Counted from the stretch's first letter, positions 1 through 15,200 are shown. The stretch: 64,000 nt of DNA from Serilophus lunatus (GCA_013399895.1 VXBA01002400.1:1047170-1111169), one strand, 5' to 3'. Numbers and translations are program-made. Notes: generated by a model not told the origin, from the letters alone.

Positions 1-1930
1 GGTGAGAAGACAAATTTTCACAACAGGAAATGAACACCTATCTGTGAACATAAATTCTCCTTCCTTCCCCCTCTGTCTCTTAAATTTGGGGATCCATGTG
101 CCACTGAGTAAAAGAATCAAAGAGAGTGGAACTCACTGTGAATCAGGTTCATAATACCATAATATCAAATTAGAGACAAGCTCTTTAGGTGGAAAGGGAG
201 GGGGCACATTTAAGATACTTATGCATTTTTAAAAAAATATTCCAGCCAGTTGAAGTTGGGTAAAACTCAAGACATCATGAAGGGCCAAGGGTACATCTGT
301 GTTTGGTAAACTAACTTAAGTGATAGTCGGCCTGCTCTCATCTATTGTCTGATTATCACTAGGCCTGAGGGTAAAAAGAGGTTCCACCTTTCTCATGTTT
401 TTTTTCCGGTCTCAAGAATTGTGGACTTGAGCAATAAAGCCTAGTGAGACTACCCTCAAAGCTGAAGTTAGTCTTAAAACTTCATGTTGTCACTTTTTAA
501 TTTTATTTCTGACTCCTGATCTTTTAGGGTCTACCCAATTCATTTTTACAAAATGGAAAAGCACTTAAAACAAAATCCAAGACTTTTGCTGATTGCAAAC
601 TCCAAACTTGTGACTAGTATAAGAGAAACTAGTATAAGCTACACAGTAAAATCAGAGAATATCTTTCATTATTCTTTGAAGAGAGTTGAGAGTAAGACAT
701 GTTAGTCATGAAAATTAAAAAGATGACTAGGTAAATTTAGAGCTAAATATCTTTCTGTCAAACCAGTAGAAATGAAAACTCCTCAAGGGACCATTATGAA
801 CACAACTGGTCAGCAGCTGCCAGGCACCAGCACCTTGTTTTATTTTGCTCCATTTTTGGAAGAAATACACTCCTGGACATTTCCAGTTATTCCCCGGAAA
901 CTGCTTAGTATTACCTATCTCTTCTGTCTTACCTCTTCTCTTTCAGCAGCTGTTTCTTACCACATGTAAAAGGCTGGATGAAACAGCAGCAGCAGGACTG
1001 GAAAGTGCACCTTTTTAAAGGGACTGTCACTGGAGCCAGATGGTCCCTGTCACTTGCTCCCATTTTTAGGAATTTTTTTTTTGGTGCTGGCCACCTTGTA
1101 AAATGACACAACTCCGAGAGCTGTTCAAATTGCGAATTATGGAAATAATGATTAATTGGAAAAAAAAAATAGAAGGAATTTAGAAATTAGACTACAGAAT
1201 TAGGAATTTAGAAAATTAGGAATGTAGAAATTTCTATTTAGAAAAAAGCAAGCAGCCAGAGAGCTGGGTTGGATTGAGACTGGTTTGCTTTGCTGGCCAC
1301 CAGGAATCACTACCAGGATCTGACCAACAGCAACAATAAGTCTGACAGATAATGCAGCGTCTTCCCTGAGAGCCAGGGAAGAAGCCTTAAAGACTCCACA
1401 TCTTGTGGTAGAAAATACTAGGTACTAGGCATGATCAGACCTGTATTTATCTTTTGTGCAATTCACACTTCAATAAAAATCTTTTTCTCAAGCAAAATGA
1501 AGAAGAGGGATATTTTATATAACAATGAGTAATGAATAATTTTATGTTGAATTCAAGACCAGTTCATGTATTGTTGCAGCAATGTGGAACTAACTCGTTT
1601 AAAGATGTGACCCTACAGAGAGAGTTGCATGAATAATGAACTTTTAATTTGAGGTCTGAGGAGCAAAATTTTAAAGAAAATAATCATCTTAGGTTGAAGG
1701 AAAAAAACCACTATTTTACTGTTTACTTTGAGTTAGATAAAACCTTTAGATTTTTTCAGAAAAAAATTAGCCAAATTTGATGTTGAAAGATGAAATCAAC
1801 TTCTCTCCTATATAGCAAAAATATTTAGTTTTCTGTATTGATTTTTTCCCATAAGCTATTTTCTAAACCACTGTTTACTTGTGTTAATTACTTTTACTTA
1901 AAGGCCAAGTTAGAAGTAAAAATCCCTCTA

Positions 1931-1964
1931 ATTTCATCTAAAATGAAATTTCATCTAAAATGAA
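1931..1964. repeat. Perfect tandem duplication of a 17-bp hairpin unit
   Basis: The unit ATTTCATCTAAAATGAA occurs twice head to tail with no mismatch. Each unit is itself an imperfect inverted repeat, with TTTCAT arms against ATGAAA across the junction. Either the whole tract or one unit can therefore fold. A perfect copy suggests a recent local duplication. Confidence 0.9.
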
Positions 1965-4751
1965 ACTACTCTGAAGCTTGTCAACCACATCCTAACAGTA
2001 ACAGAGTTTGGAAGTAGGTAGTGAAATCTGAAGTTCACTGTAGAAAACCATGTATCTCTATGTGACTTTTTCCCCAAGTGTCCAAACTGATCAGGATACC
2101 ATCACTAAAGAAATACAAATCCATGAATACTCATCCATCACAGCCAATATTAGAAATACCTGCTGAAATCCAGATCACAATCTGGCTTTTTTATTTTGAT
2201 TTGTTTTGTTTATTCCCTAAATGAATTTCTGAATTGATGTTTAGCGACTAATCCGTCATTAAATCTACCATCATATAATTTCAGCTTGTGAATGCTGTTT
2301 CATGGCAAATTGGGCTACTTTTTCCCCATAATATAACAGTGATCTGTGCATCCTAATAATAATTTACTCAGTAACATTCTACAGAAATATAATTTTACAA
2401 TTTCTGCAGTACATTCTTAATGCAGGTTTTCCTTAAATCCTTGCTCCTGATGGTGAAAGCTGATTTATAGCTGAAACTCATTCTCTTCAGGATTATTGTC
2501 AATAAACCCGAACATGTAATTTGAGTGATAATGAAAGAACATTTTATTGAAAATCTCCAGAGACTCTGTTACACAAGGTATAATTGGAGAGGGGCTAAGA
2601 GTCTCCAGCACCAATTTCCAAATTAAGCATCTTAGACATCAAGATGTGTATATTTTAAAACTGTCTAAGGGGAAAAAAAAAAGTAATATAATCAATCAAT
2701 AACAATATAAGATTAGAATACAGCTCTGTGGAAACAGGGAAATGAAGGGGATGGGAGAAGAGCTCAAACATTTCAGTGTACAAACTGCATTAATTGTATT
2801 TGTCAATGTAGTCTTGGCTTTTCGTCCGTATGTCTGAAATTGCTGGAAGAGATCTTCATGTTTTGCAGATTGTGCAGCTGCACTGACTAGTTTGTTTTAC
2901 AAAGATAGAAGATCTTACAATATTTAATTTTCAATTTTTATTTACATGAACAAAGATCTTACACTTGGTAGAGAGTGAGTTTTGATTTCTGACACTTATT
3001 TTTCAGGTAATACTGAGAGCCCCCAAAATCCCCCTCCCTCTTCTGTGGCTCTAAAATCACATCTGTAAGTAAAATGATGTTTTGAACAGATATTATACCA
3101 TGCCAGTGTATTTTCGAAGAGTTTATATTGACAGTGTTACAAAATTTTCTTTAGTTTTGTGTCTGTTTCCTTGTAGCATTTAACTCTTTAACATACTGGG
3201 CTTAAATGATTCTAGTATTGTTTCTTTCAGAGATGGCCTCATTTCCTTCTTCAGTGCTTTGGTCACAAAAGCTGAAGCTCATCACTAAAGAAGACAATAA
3301 ATTACTGATTTTTTCACTGAATGGGAATTTCGTGGATGGAATCTGTTTTTCTACTGTGCTCCAAAATAATTCAAATCAATAGGCCCTTAGTCCCACTTCT
3401 TTCTTTTAATCTAAGATTTTGCAAAAGAATAGAAAGATTGGTATTTGAGAATAAGGAGTCATTGAAATTACAGTTGTCAGCTAAGTTGTCATCTTTTATT
3501 TTTTTAGTGTTGATGAAAATTTCTGAATTCTTTTTCAAAATCATGTCAAAGGTAATCCAGTATCATAATTTAATATATTAATTAGCATTATTTGTATTTG
3601 ATGTTTGATCATCACTTTACAAAAGCTAGTTAGTTAAAAATCTTCCTCTAATACAGAGTGAAAATAAATGAATACTCCTAATTGCAAGATTACTGAACTT
3701 CAGAAATATCACCAACTTTCTTAATGCTAAAATGAGTATTGTTTGTCTTGAGTAAACAAACCAGATTTTTCTATAGTGTGGAGTGTTCAATTAGAACTTG
3801 AATTAGCTGTAATTTTCTTTTGGGTCCATTAGCTTCAATAGCAGGGCCACTCTTTCCATGGTTTTAAAAGGGTGAAAGAACCAGTGAGAAACATTTTGGT
3901 AGTGCACTATGATAGTAATTATTTTACCCCAGCAATTGTATTTCACTTATTTTTCTGCTCCCCTTTATCCCATTCATTTTTCTCTTAAAATTTTTAAAAA
4001 TATTTTCCTCTGGTTTCAGATGCACTATCTTTGTCTTCTAGAAGTAAAAGAAATACTTTTTTACTTGTAAGTACAAACTTCCATGTAAGCAAAAAAATAT
4101 TCTAAACTATTGCAGCTGAGAACAGGAAAAGGATTTTGCTGTACATTTTTGCAAAACAGGCTTACAATCTCCTTTGCTTCACAGGCTTAAAATACAGAAA
4201 ATTAATTAATTTAAAGACCTTCAAACAGTTTCTTTCAGTATGAAGCTCGTCTTTCCTTCCTTCACTCTATTCACCTGCAGAAGGACATGAATGGTCAAAA
4301 CTGGTGTTCCTAAATCATAGTAGAACAAGTTGAGTACTAAATCCAAATGTAATCATGGTGATATCTCTGAAATTCTGTTTAGACACTGAGAATAATTGAT
4401 AGCATAGGTGCTTGACATTTAACGGCTTGAGAACTGATCTGCTGCTGAGCAAACCTGCATGAAAAACACACAGTTCTAATAACCTCACTTTGTGCTGCCA
4501 TTTGTACATAATAGGTAAAGCCACCCCAGTGAATTTCCAGAAAGAATTTGTTTTTTAGCAGAGCCAAATTAAAAATGCTATGTCATGTTTTCTTTTGGTT
4601 CGAAACGTTTAATCTGGAACAAAATGATTGGTCATATATTGAGCTCTGCAAAGAGGCAAATGCTCATGTGCCTGAGCTGCTAAATGGAAAACTGACATAT
4701 GCATGACCCTGGTAAAGCTTCATACATGAGAAAATTCTGGAATAATAAAAC

Positions 4752-4768
4752 TGCTCCTTAGAGGAGCA
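4752..4768. repeat. Short perfect hairpin, 7-bp stem and 3-nt loop
   Basis: The arms TGCTCCT and AGGAGCA are exact reverse complements separated by TAG. No T-run or flanking gene suggests a termination role. It is probably a chance palindrome and is recorded only because the match is perfect. Confidence 0.6.
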
Positions 4769-5704
4769 ACATCCTCCATTATTCAGTCATCCTGCATTAT
4801 ACACAAGTGATCTATGAACCCGTTGGGTGATACTTAAATCTAAGAACTGCTCAGCGTGTTCCTCTCCTGCTTTGTTGAAGAGAATGTGTGAGGGCATCCT
4901 AGACCTCCGCAGCCCATTTTTGTAAGTTAAGGATCACAGGGGACATGTATTTTACACCAGGAAGAGCGTGACAGCACTATGAGAGCTGAGCGCCCGGCAC
5001 AAAAGAAGGAAGTTACAATATGATTTTCCAGTTAAGATATTAAACCAGAAATATGTATGGGACAAGGCTGTGGCTGAGACAGCCATATCAAACCTTCCTA
5101 CCTCTGCATATTCCAATTACCAATTAAGCACACACACACATATTTGCACGGTTTAGGCATGAAGCTGTATGCCAAGTAACTATCATCATGAAGAAAGATC
5201 CATTATGATCTTAACTAATTTTGCTTTTTGAAAATGTTTTGCGTTTTTTTTTCAGAATAGTTGGTATTCATGAAAAACGTTTTGCTTCTTTAATATGCTC
5301 ATCACTATACCATATGAGCACTTGCTCAAATGGGTGAATGAGCCTGTTTTGTTTTTTGCCATTTCAGAGGGAATGCTTAGGTTGTGTCACCAGGTACATG
5401 AACTAGTTGTCCAGTTTCCTTAGGCTTTCTATACTCTGTTTACTGAGAGTATGGAAAGGAGTAAATCAAAACATTCTCTGAATTGTTCTGAAGAGGAAGC
5501 TGTGGTGTTTGGGTTTTTTGTTTCCTTCTCTCAAATAACTCCTGAATAATTAATGCAGTAAGCTGAAAAGGTAACTAATAGTGGTGGGAAGATAAATTCA
5601 AGAATTCCTTTGAAAGGCCAAATAACCTTTTCAACATTTGGATTATTTTCATATTGTATACTTTCACACACACACATACACAGATTCTTTCATTGTTAAT
5701 TTCT

Positions 5705-5724
5705 TCAAATATTTAAATATTTGA
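5705..5724. repeat. Perfect 20-bp AT-rich palindrome
   Basis: The ten bases TCAAATATTT are followed immediately by their reverse complement AAATATTTGA with no spacer. AT-rich palindromes can extrude as cruciforms, but none of the surrounding sequence points to a function. Confidence 0.85.
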
Positions 5725-8700
5725 GTTCTCTTATGAATCCAATATTGATTACTGCAGAGACACATTATTTTCTTGCTATTCCACTCCTTATTTTGTCACA
5801 AAGATGTTCAACACGGTGAGACATAGTAAGGACATTGTGACAGGCTACAGCACTGGGAAGGAAAGTCCCAACTCCTAAGTATGTCAAAATTGACAAAGGA
5901 AGAATCACAGAAAGTGCTTTAAAGGAAAAGAAAAAAATTTCAAAGCTGAATGGGATAGGAGGACAAAGATGGGATGTGATTGCAGCAGCAATATTTCAGT
6001 GATCAATAACACTCTTCAAAAAGCAGGACTGGAGGATTTTTTGGTTTTCCCACAACAAATGATTGATACAAAAGTTGAAGGTAAGTTCTCAGAATGAAAT
6101 GTCATTGTCAGTTTTTTTTAATTATTAAAAACTGATACCAGTATGCAAGAAAATGTTTCCACATTGTATAGTGAATATTTTCTTTCTTAAGACTCTCTCT
6201 TTAAAGATGTGGCAAGTAAGGTCAGATGCTTCTTAATGGAAATAGAAATGAAAAGCACTACCTCATTGATTTCTTCTCCACTTCTAAAAATGAGATTGCT
6301 TTTTTTTAAAAAACTCTCTGCCTCATCATGATGATTTCAGATAAGCACCTCCATAATAAGAGACTAGTATGGAGAGGTATAATGCTTCATTTCAACTATA
6401 TTCTATAGTAAGTTTATCATAGACTCAATTCTCTGCCATAAGACTGTGGTTACAGTTGCTAAGAGGAGCTCCCATTGAAAGAATTCATCAGTGCATGGAA
6501 GACAGTGAACCAAATTCATCCCTGCTGTAAATCATCCAACTTTATTGGATCTGCCTTAGAGAAAATACTGTTCCACTCCATTTATCCATTACACTACAGA
6601 AGGATGCCTTTCATAAAAGTTATTTTCCTCTTTGTTGCTCTGCTACTTACATATTTCAGTCTTTGAGTAGGAAAAGTGAATGATGATGAATAATTGGCAC
6701 CCTACTTCTTTTATGGAGAAGGACTTATACAATAGAATAGAACCCTGAACACTTCACTTGCGAGGCAAAATCTACGTTTTCCTGCAGAGACTGTAAGATA
6801 AAGGAGTACAAGCAAAACTTTACAAAAATTACTGTACCTGTAGTAGCAGATTTGATGAACACTGCAAACTGAGATAGTCTTCTAATCATCCTACTAAAAA
6901 GAGAAGTATTTTTGTCAAAAAGATGAAATTCTTGGACTAGGTTTCTGATAGCTTTCTCATTATCTTAGAAAGGCGAAGTTATAAGAGGATTCTTTGTTCC
7001 TTACACAAACCAAGCTAGACCCAAAACTCAACAATATTTGGTGGTGAGTAGAAGAAAGGTAATTGGTTCCTGTTTACCTTTTTCTTCATAATGACACTGA
7101 AAAATGGAATAGACAGAGAGACCAAGACTGTAATGAAGACAAAGTGTTAATAAATAAATTACTCTTTCAGTAGACTTAAGTTTATGTCACATTTTGAAGT
7201 ACTATTAAATTGTGTGCATCTCACTTTTATCAACTACAAATACTTAATTTGAATAAAAAAAAGACAGGGTTGTGTTACTCTGTTCCCTGAACAAATGACA
7301 GTTAAGAACATTTTATTCACTTCAAAATTTTACCTTTACTTACTATTCCCCTCTGATAGACAATTTTATACTTATAGAAATCTATCAGTCATAAAGCTCT
7401 TAAAAACTGCCAGAATTACAGAAAAACAAGATAGTGAGTGCCATTTAAAATATACTTATCACTTGCATGCTAAGTAAGACAAAAGTTTGATTAACACTGT
7501 GCAGTTTGAATTAGTGATATATTGACAGAACACTAATTACATACTGAGAAAGGTCTCTCAGTTTTGGTTCAGCACCCAGCTAGCCTTATTCCTGCAAAAG
7601 GCATAAAATCCATTCACTTATCAACATTTATATATGATATTTTCTGTTCAAATGAGTGGAACCTACCCTATTTTTTAACAAATGCATCATTGAAAATTAA
7701 CTGTCTAAATTAGGAATTATATTTTCAATGACCGATAATAATCTCTTTATTCTCTATATAACGTTTCCTTTTTTCCTCCTTCCTTCTGGCATGCTGTGTA
7801 TTTTATCCTGTAGATGGAGCAGTACACAAGACTTTAGGCATGTGTTCTAGGGAAAAGTGGGCATTAGATCTGAGAAATCTGTGTGGGATGTTATGTAATC
7901 AGCAACGGTGATGTTTATGTATGTACAGCTCTTCTGATGAACCCTCTTGCTCTTTCTGTGAACCTGGATTCAGTAAAAGCTGCACTTGTTGCTACAAAAA
8001 TTCTGTAAAATCTGTTACACAGAAGAAGGTGAAGAACTAGAATAACATAAGGCAAAACTTTTGTGAAAAAGCTCACCTTAATTCATGTAAAATGGGGCAT
8101 TTTGTCTATTTTATCTAAAATATGTGTTCGAATGCTTTGAAGAAATATAGTCTATATTGCTTGCTTCTTGTGAAGGCAGGATGTGCTGAAGACACAAGAA
8201 TCTGATCTGGCATTGGAGATTCAGATGATCATACATTTCATAAGATGAAGTGTTTCTCTATTTTTCACTCCAAGTTAAAAAAAATCCCCAAACCAAAACA
8301 ACAAAAAAAGGTGTAAGATGCCATACAAATTCAAATCAGAGAAACAGACGATTCCTTTCCTGCAAGCTTAAGGGAATGGAGGTTGTGATTCCATTTTTAG
8401 GAGATCTGAATCATTTAACATTCAGCTGGAGAGTAAAAGAAGTATAGGAAAGTTGGCTAAGGTGAACTGAGGGGAAATTTTATTTTGAATGATGATTATC
8501 TAAATGACAACCTATACCTAGCTGAAGAATTAGTTTCATTCTAAGGTCTCTTAAGACAATTAGACTTCCCATAAAGATTAAAATAAACTTTAGATCAGAC
8601 CACATCTGTGATTAATTTTCTATGATTGGAGAAAATGTAAACATTCCTACTGCAAATATTTTAAATGGTAATAGTAGTCCAGGATGACAGAAATGATGAA

Positions 8701-11700
8701 AAAGATAATTTTAGTAGCATAATGGTTGCTGGAGTACTTAGTGATGTTTGAGTGCCGTATAAGAGAGTGAACACAAAAAAAGCATCACTGGATGAATGAG
8801 GTGGAATATATTGAAATGTTGACTATGTCACACATTAGTGAGCTGTGTATTGACCAGGAGCTTCCATACTCAAGGTGTTGATTTTGATTTCTTGTTAAGC
8901 TCTCTCAGTGATTTGTGACTAATCTATATCTAATTTAAAGTATTCAATAGAACCTCCCACATCTCTATTTTGAAGGCCGTCTTCTTTGATAGAAATACCT
9001 CTGAACTTTATTACCCTCTGATTACAGTTAAACATGTTGTGCACAAGTCCTGAGAGAGCTTTCCAAGCGACACATAATTAGTTTGATAGCCAGTCCTACT
9101 AGACAATACACTACATTTTCTTCCCCACCTATTAGTTTTATGATCTGTGACTGTTTCATGGGAGTTACAACATGAGAAATTGTAAAACACGCATTAAGAT
9201 GAAATTGAATAATGTTATTTACTCGTCATTTGAACTGTAATTGTTTAAGTATCAACATCATGGACTCAGCAACAGCCTGACTGTCAGCTGCCTGTTTTGT
9301 TCAATGTTGTGCTTGTTTCACCTTGCGAGTGTGGTACCAATTTTAGCGCTTTCATTTTCCTCATTGTTGAATGTGACTTTGATTAATGTGAATGGCATTG
9401 GCCAGGACACAGAAACATTCAGCTCTTCTTTCAAAAGCTACAAATTTACCCCGGAGGTCCTATAAAAGCTTTGTTTGTATAAAAAATATCAAAGTTCTTT
9501 CATACAAAAGGCCAAATATTATATAAACCATCCTCAAATTGAAGCAATAATACCTGGAGCAAAAACAATAAAAATATGGAGAGGTAGTTAAGAAACTTTG
9601 TCCAACAATTTTTGGAAAGATGAGGAAAATATGGGGATAAAGACAAGAAGCTTCTCACTCCCTGTCTTTTGGAATAAATATTTGAATGATAGAAATAAGG
9701 GAGAAACACTGAGATTAGATATCTGTGGTACGGACACTGATCACTATGTAAATGTCTGGGAGGTTCAGAATACATATCTGAATTTATGTTCAGATGGTGA
9801 ATCTGTTGCTTCAGCAATACACGCTGCACAGATATGGATGAGAGTGAGGGCTCGGGCTCCTTAATCTCTCACTTCTACCTGCTGAGAACTACCAGATCAC
9901 AGCCTCTCTTTCCTCAGCAGATAACAATTGTTTTCCACAAAGTGAAACAGATCCATGGAAGAGCACTGGCAGACACTCAGCTGCTGGCTGTCCTCAGTTC
10001 TGCAAGGGATCCTCAAGTGCATCCCCCTAACAGAAAAGGCAAGAGAAAAATGAAAGCAGTGCCTTGCAGCTCTAAGCTTGAAGATCTTTTTCTTTTCTGT
10101 TTTGCTTTTTATGGTGTGGCCTGCTAGGGAACTGATTTGGAAGCAAATCCCTAAGGCCAGCTGAGGTTTAGGCATGAAAACAGTGTTGTGAGTCACCTAA
10201 ACAAATGTTAAGCAATCAAAAACATTGGATGCTTACACAGCTTCATACTGACTTTTCCAAGGTAGAGCTGTAGATGGATAACAATTTAAGCACCTACTCT
10301 TAGGCAGCTGTAGGCAACAACAGACTGTTGTTTCTGCAAATCTTATACAGAGTATCTCTGAGCAAGTTTTGATATCCCAGATGCTGAAGATAAACTGAGG
10401 AAAAGGGGGATACAGAAGGTAGATTTCTTCTTACTCACAAAGCCAAGAAAGAAAATATTATCTCAAAACTTTCTTATTATTTTGTTCCTGAGCAGTAAAG
10501 CGATGAAAAAAAACCTCACATTACCATTCATTTCCATTTGTATACGGCATTTTCTCCATCTAAAGATACTCTAGCTTTTCATATAGTGTGGTAGTTTCAA
10601 TAAGGTAGTAGAATGCTAACTGCAGTAAAGCAAAATATTTGCTAAAATGGTAATTAATTCCTTTCAGAAAAAAAAATCAAAACAAACCCACAACCAAGGA
10701 GTCAATATCTCTTAGGAGTGTGTTCAGTATTTCTGTGTATGAGCCACAGCAAGAGGACTCACAGGAATTCACAGAGGAATCTTTGAAGCCCTGTGTTCCA
10801 GGTGACATTCCCCCAGGGGACTGTCAGTTCCTGCTGGAGAAGTGAGAATATATGAGAATCAGCTCTATAATAGCCTTAATGGCTGTCTTACTCGTGTAAA
10901 ACATTCTTCATAATGTATTTTGCAAACTATTGCCAAAAGTGAGCAGAGGATTTTACTTTGCTGACTAAAGTCACACACTTTATTTATGCAATTATTTATT
11001 TTTTTAATTTCCCATAGTTCATGAGAAATTATTTTTAACAAAAATACCCATAATACCTTAGAGAAGGTAACACTTATGTCTGTGTAGAGAGGAAAGAGAA
11101 AGCTGCCAAACTCCACAGAGACCATATTGCTTCTGTTAAACCTGTTCAATGCAAACGAAAAGAAATAAGAGAGGAAAAAATTATTGTAGCAATTTTCTAG
11201 ACCACTGTATTCTCATTTTTCTTGTAGTGTTTCTGCCACTTACTGAGCTACTGGATGAACAGATGTCCATGGAGTTAAAAAAATAATAACTAAAAGGAAA
11301 AATAAAATTATTTTAACATTGGACAAGCAGTGATTTCACTTCAGTATTTCTAAGCTAAGGAAGTTGCTTGATTCTAAAGCCAGGAAGTCACAGGAGTTCA
11401 TCTCTCAGAGGAAAACATGTAAAAGATCTTCACAAAACAGACTCAACATTACAGGGCATGCAAGGGGACCTGTCCAGGAGCCCCACTTGTAGTCCTTCAC
11501 TTGCAGTGCCCACTGCTATAAGTCCAGCTCTTTTCTGAGGGTTTGTCCAAGAACACACACACACACACTGACGTTTTCTATCTCAGGAGATTCCTCCTGT
11601 AAAAGTGCTGGTGTCCTCTGATAACCAGAGTCAGGTCACTCAGCTTCAGGCACATCAAGGAGACATGGCTTGTTTGTCCTGACCCCAAGAATACACAGCT

Positions 11701-12234
11701 CCAGTGAGGAATACTGCTGGGAGCATAAGGACATCAGACTATGCAATAGTCATATTCTCACAAAACATAAAAGCAGAAGATGCCTGAAGAAATGAGGTTT
11801 TGTAAAAGGTTATATTATCCTCTTCTGGGTATAGGTGTGTCAGCTAGAAATTGTCAGCCTAGAATAGCTCATGAATTTTTAGCAAGTGCAACTATTCTGC
11901 ACAGCTCTGACATTTATACTACAGCTTCAGAAGTGAATTTCAAGCCAGAATGATTAGGCCACACCTGGATTTGCCACTGGTTTGACCTAACCCCATTGCT
12001 CTGCCTGAAAGAAGCGTTTTCTCTTAGAAAAGGTATAGAGATGGATACCTTAAATATAGAAAAGAAAAATGTCTTCATTTCTTCAGATTTCTAGTGCCAC
12101 ATGTCCCTGTTGTAGCTGCCCTGCTGAAATAATGGAATTTCTCCTCTGTAGATATGCAGAAGTCTTAGACAAAGGACCCCAGCCTTCTGTGTGTGCCAGA
12201 CTCACTATATGCAAGCTTCTCAGCTGTGTTCTAT

Positions 12235-12286
12235 ATCCATCCATCCATCCATCCATCCATCCATCCATCCATCCATCCATCCATCC
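12235..12286. repeat. (ATCC)13 tetranucleotide microsatellite
   Basis: Thirteen uninterrupted ATCC units span 52 bp. The tract opens both strands to translation (Ser-Ile-His-Pro on the plus strand, Trp-Met-Asp-Gly on the minus), which creates two spurious open frames around it. The purity predicts length polymorphism between individuals. Confidence 0.97.
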
Positions 12287-15200
12287 TACATCTCTCTGGA
12301 ACTTCACAGATAGAAGTACAAAAGGCTATATGCTGATTATATTCCAGGAAGGAAGAATATCACAAAGATTTTCCTTAATATGCATCTGGTATAAAAAATG
12401 ATGGGGAGGATTGTAAGAGATGTTCTTCTCGCTAGGAAATGTATTTGCAAAGGGTGAAACTGTTCCTATCTCCCTTAGCATTGTTCCAGTTTTGTATCAT
12501 GTTTATGGCATTGTGATGAACATGTGTTTTGTGGATCATCTGGAGAATTCTGAGAGACAGAGTGGCTGAAATGTTTATGAACTAGAAAATTTAAAATGCT
12601 AGCAGGAATAGATTATGCATTAACTATATAATTATGCATTAACCATTTCACTTTTTTTTTTCTAATGGTCATCTTCCCCCTTCTTTTCGCTGTCTCTCTC
12701 TGCAAACATTTTCTTATTAAAAATGGAAGTGTAGGTTCTGTTGCTTCACATGGTTTTTCTTAGATTTTACTGACAGATAGAGTGCATTGTGCTTTGGTCT
12801 GGCTTACTGCCAGAGAAATAGTCATATCCAATGCCAAATTGCAGCACAAGATTATTTTGAATGACAGACTAAAGTGTGTGTAGGGATGTGAAAACAGGTG
12901 GTCTGGGATGTCTGGTATCAACAGAGCATCTGGTCACTGGAGTGTGACTGCACTGTACTTTGTACTCCTAATCTAGAGTAGTACTAGCAGTGAGGGAAGA
13001 AGTTGGCATCTTTTCCAGACTTAGCATTTTGTAACCTGTCCTGAGTACCCAAATACAAATGTTTCTTTTATGGCTAAAAATATTTTGGCCAATCTATAAT
13101 TTCTCTAGATAATCTATATTTCTTAAATGACTAGAAATCAGATTATCTTCAAATATGCCAGAACATTTGCACAATATGGTTTTGGTTTTCTTTGTAAAGA
13201 CACACAGCTGTTGCAAAGCACTTCAATAATTTTTAATCTCTTTGTTAAGTTTCAACTGACTAGATAAAGTAAACATACTTTTATGTCTGCCTAATGTTGC
13301 CAGCTGTATTAAAATTTGGAATATTTAATCAATAAAATGACTAAAAATATTCTTTGAGAGTGAACATCCTTTTTCTGATTTATTGTAAAGTTAAAGGATG
13401 AGGAAGTCTATCATATTCTGTTTTTATAAGATTCTGCAGTATCCTTACCAACATCAAACTTTAAAAAGACTTAAAAAAACCCCAAAACCAAATCAGCTCT
13501 CAGATAATTGATGAGATCAATCCCTCTTTGCAGTCTTACTGTTTTCTGTTATTCTAAAGATAAAGTTAATTTTGTTGTTTCAAATCATGACTTGCATAAG
13601 AATAGACCATCACTGAGGAGTTTCCAGAAAAGAATAATGGTTCTGGCATCATTCCTTTTTCCTTGGATGCAAATGATAGTAATATCATGCTGATACCTGA
13701 TGAATATATGTATCTTTAAGAAAAAAACCCAAGCATAGACACACCATTATCAGGAATCCCTCTCTCTTTATAAAAAGGAAAATGATTCTGCAAAATATAG
13801 CCATTGATTGTATAATCTGTGATTGCAGAGATCATTGCTTTTCATTGTACAAAGTTGATGAGCTTCCTCTTAAATTTCAGGGGCTGTTACAGCAGATTCC
13901 GTACAGTTGTTTGTTTAACCTGCACAACCAGTGGACTGAATTCTCTAGTCTAGCATTAAAATTCCCAAGGCATTGGTCCAAGCTGTTTAATTAAAAAAAC
14001 CAACCTCAACAAGCAAACAAAAAACTCCAAACCATCAAAAATCACAAATTATTTCTAGTATTTATTTACAGTATTGTAAATTTATATTTGCTAATTTTGT
14101 AAATTACCTAAGCAGAAAAAGGAAAATGCAGAGGCTGAGGCTCTCTTCAATAACAGGCAGGATAGAGGTGATAGTTCAACTCCAGTCAGCTTAAAATATT
14201 ATAAAGAAATAAACAACACTTAGTTTCTGTTACATTTTGAGTTCTTACAAGCACAGAGGGTTCCCCAGAAAGCAACAACCACAATATTGCATTTTATTCC
14301 AAAATGTTCTTTGGCTGGATTTTAAACTACTATGTCTCCTTTCGTGGCAATTCACTCAGGAATACCTGTCAGCATTAAAAAGTCAGCCTTTTAAGATGGT
14401 ACAACATGTGTGTGCGTGCTCTCCCTCCATCAAATAGCTTTGAAATACCAAAGGTCATTGGCTGCTCTAGTACCAGAACTCTCGTTACACGCTGTGGTGT
14501 CTCAGGTACCTCTGGGTGCTCATGTTAACTTTTTAATGGTGACAGCTTCACGGAGAAACAACTGTTGGACCAAGGTATTTCAGGCATTGTCCTTTCTCTA
14601 CTTGACTGAAAAAAATTCCAGGTTTTATATTCAGAAATTTTAGTTATTTTTTACATTAAAAGTTTGTTCTTATTAAGGTGGCATTATTAACATGACAACT
14701 GTAAAGCCTGCAGGAAGTGCACCAAGACAGGGAAGTAGTGGTTAAAAGAAAGACAAATACGAGTCCATTTAAGAAACACATCTCAATTTCTGCAAAACCC
14801 ACTGAAATCCAGCAGCACACTGAATTCAGAAATAATCTGTTCTGCTAGAACTCTAAAAAATTAGTTAAACAAGAGTTTAAGATATTTTTTTCCCCTTTGT
14901 ACTGTCTAAATGACAGAAAGAAGCAAGAAATGTGAGCTAAACTGTTTGCTCCTTGCCCCATCTGTGGGCACTGCCTTATGTGCTGTGGGCAACTGTAGGT
15001 GCAGCAGTGGTGTGTCATGCACCTCTTACTCTCAGTAAGTCCAAATGACCTTCGGATCTAGCAAAACTCAGGTAAAACAAGAACAGAACCTTCTGCAGGC
15101 CACCTCACCATACTCCGGCTGTCTGGAGGCTGAGGGACAAGGGTCTCCTTGTTTATAAACAGCAGTTTTTGTAATGTTGCAACAAGCTTTTTTGCAGAAG

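Larger units (their letters stand above)
1..12234. other. AT-rich non-coding DNA, no gene recognised
   Basis: Both strands were read. The open frames here are about 60-110 codons, have no recognisable domain and no convincing splice-site context, so I call no gene. The stretch contains short CA runs near 5,129, 5,665 and 11,555, a duplicated 17-bp hairpin at 1,931, a 20-bp palindrome at 5,705, a small hairpin at 4,752 and degenerate GAATTTAGAAA-type repeats around 1,175-1,240. It could be intron or intergenic space. Unrecognised conserved non-coding elements or old, decayed repeats cannot be excluded by eye. Confidence 0.7.

Noticed and set aside
12069..12401. 110-codon + strand and 74-codon - strand frames with Ser-Ile-His-Pro and Trp-Met-Asp-Gly repeats
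   Set aside because: The repeated residues are the translation of the ATCC microsatellite; the flanks have no recognisable protein.
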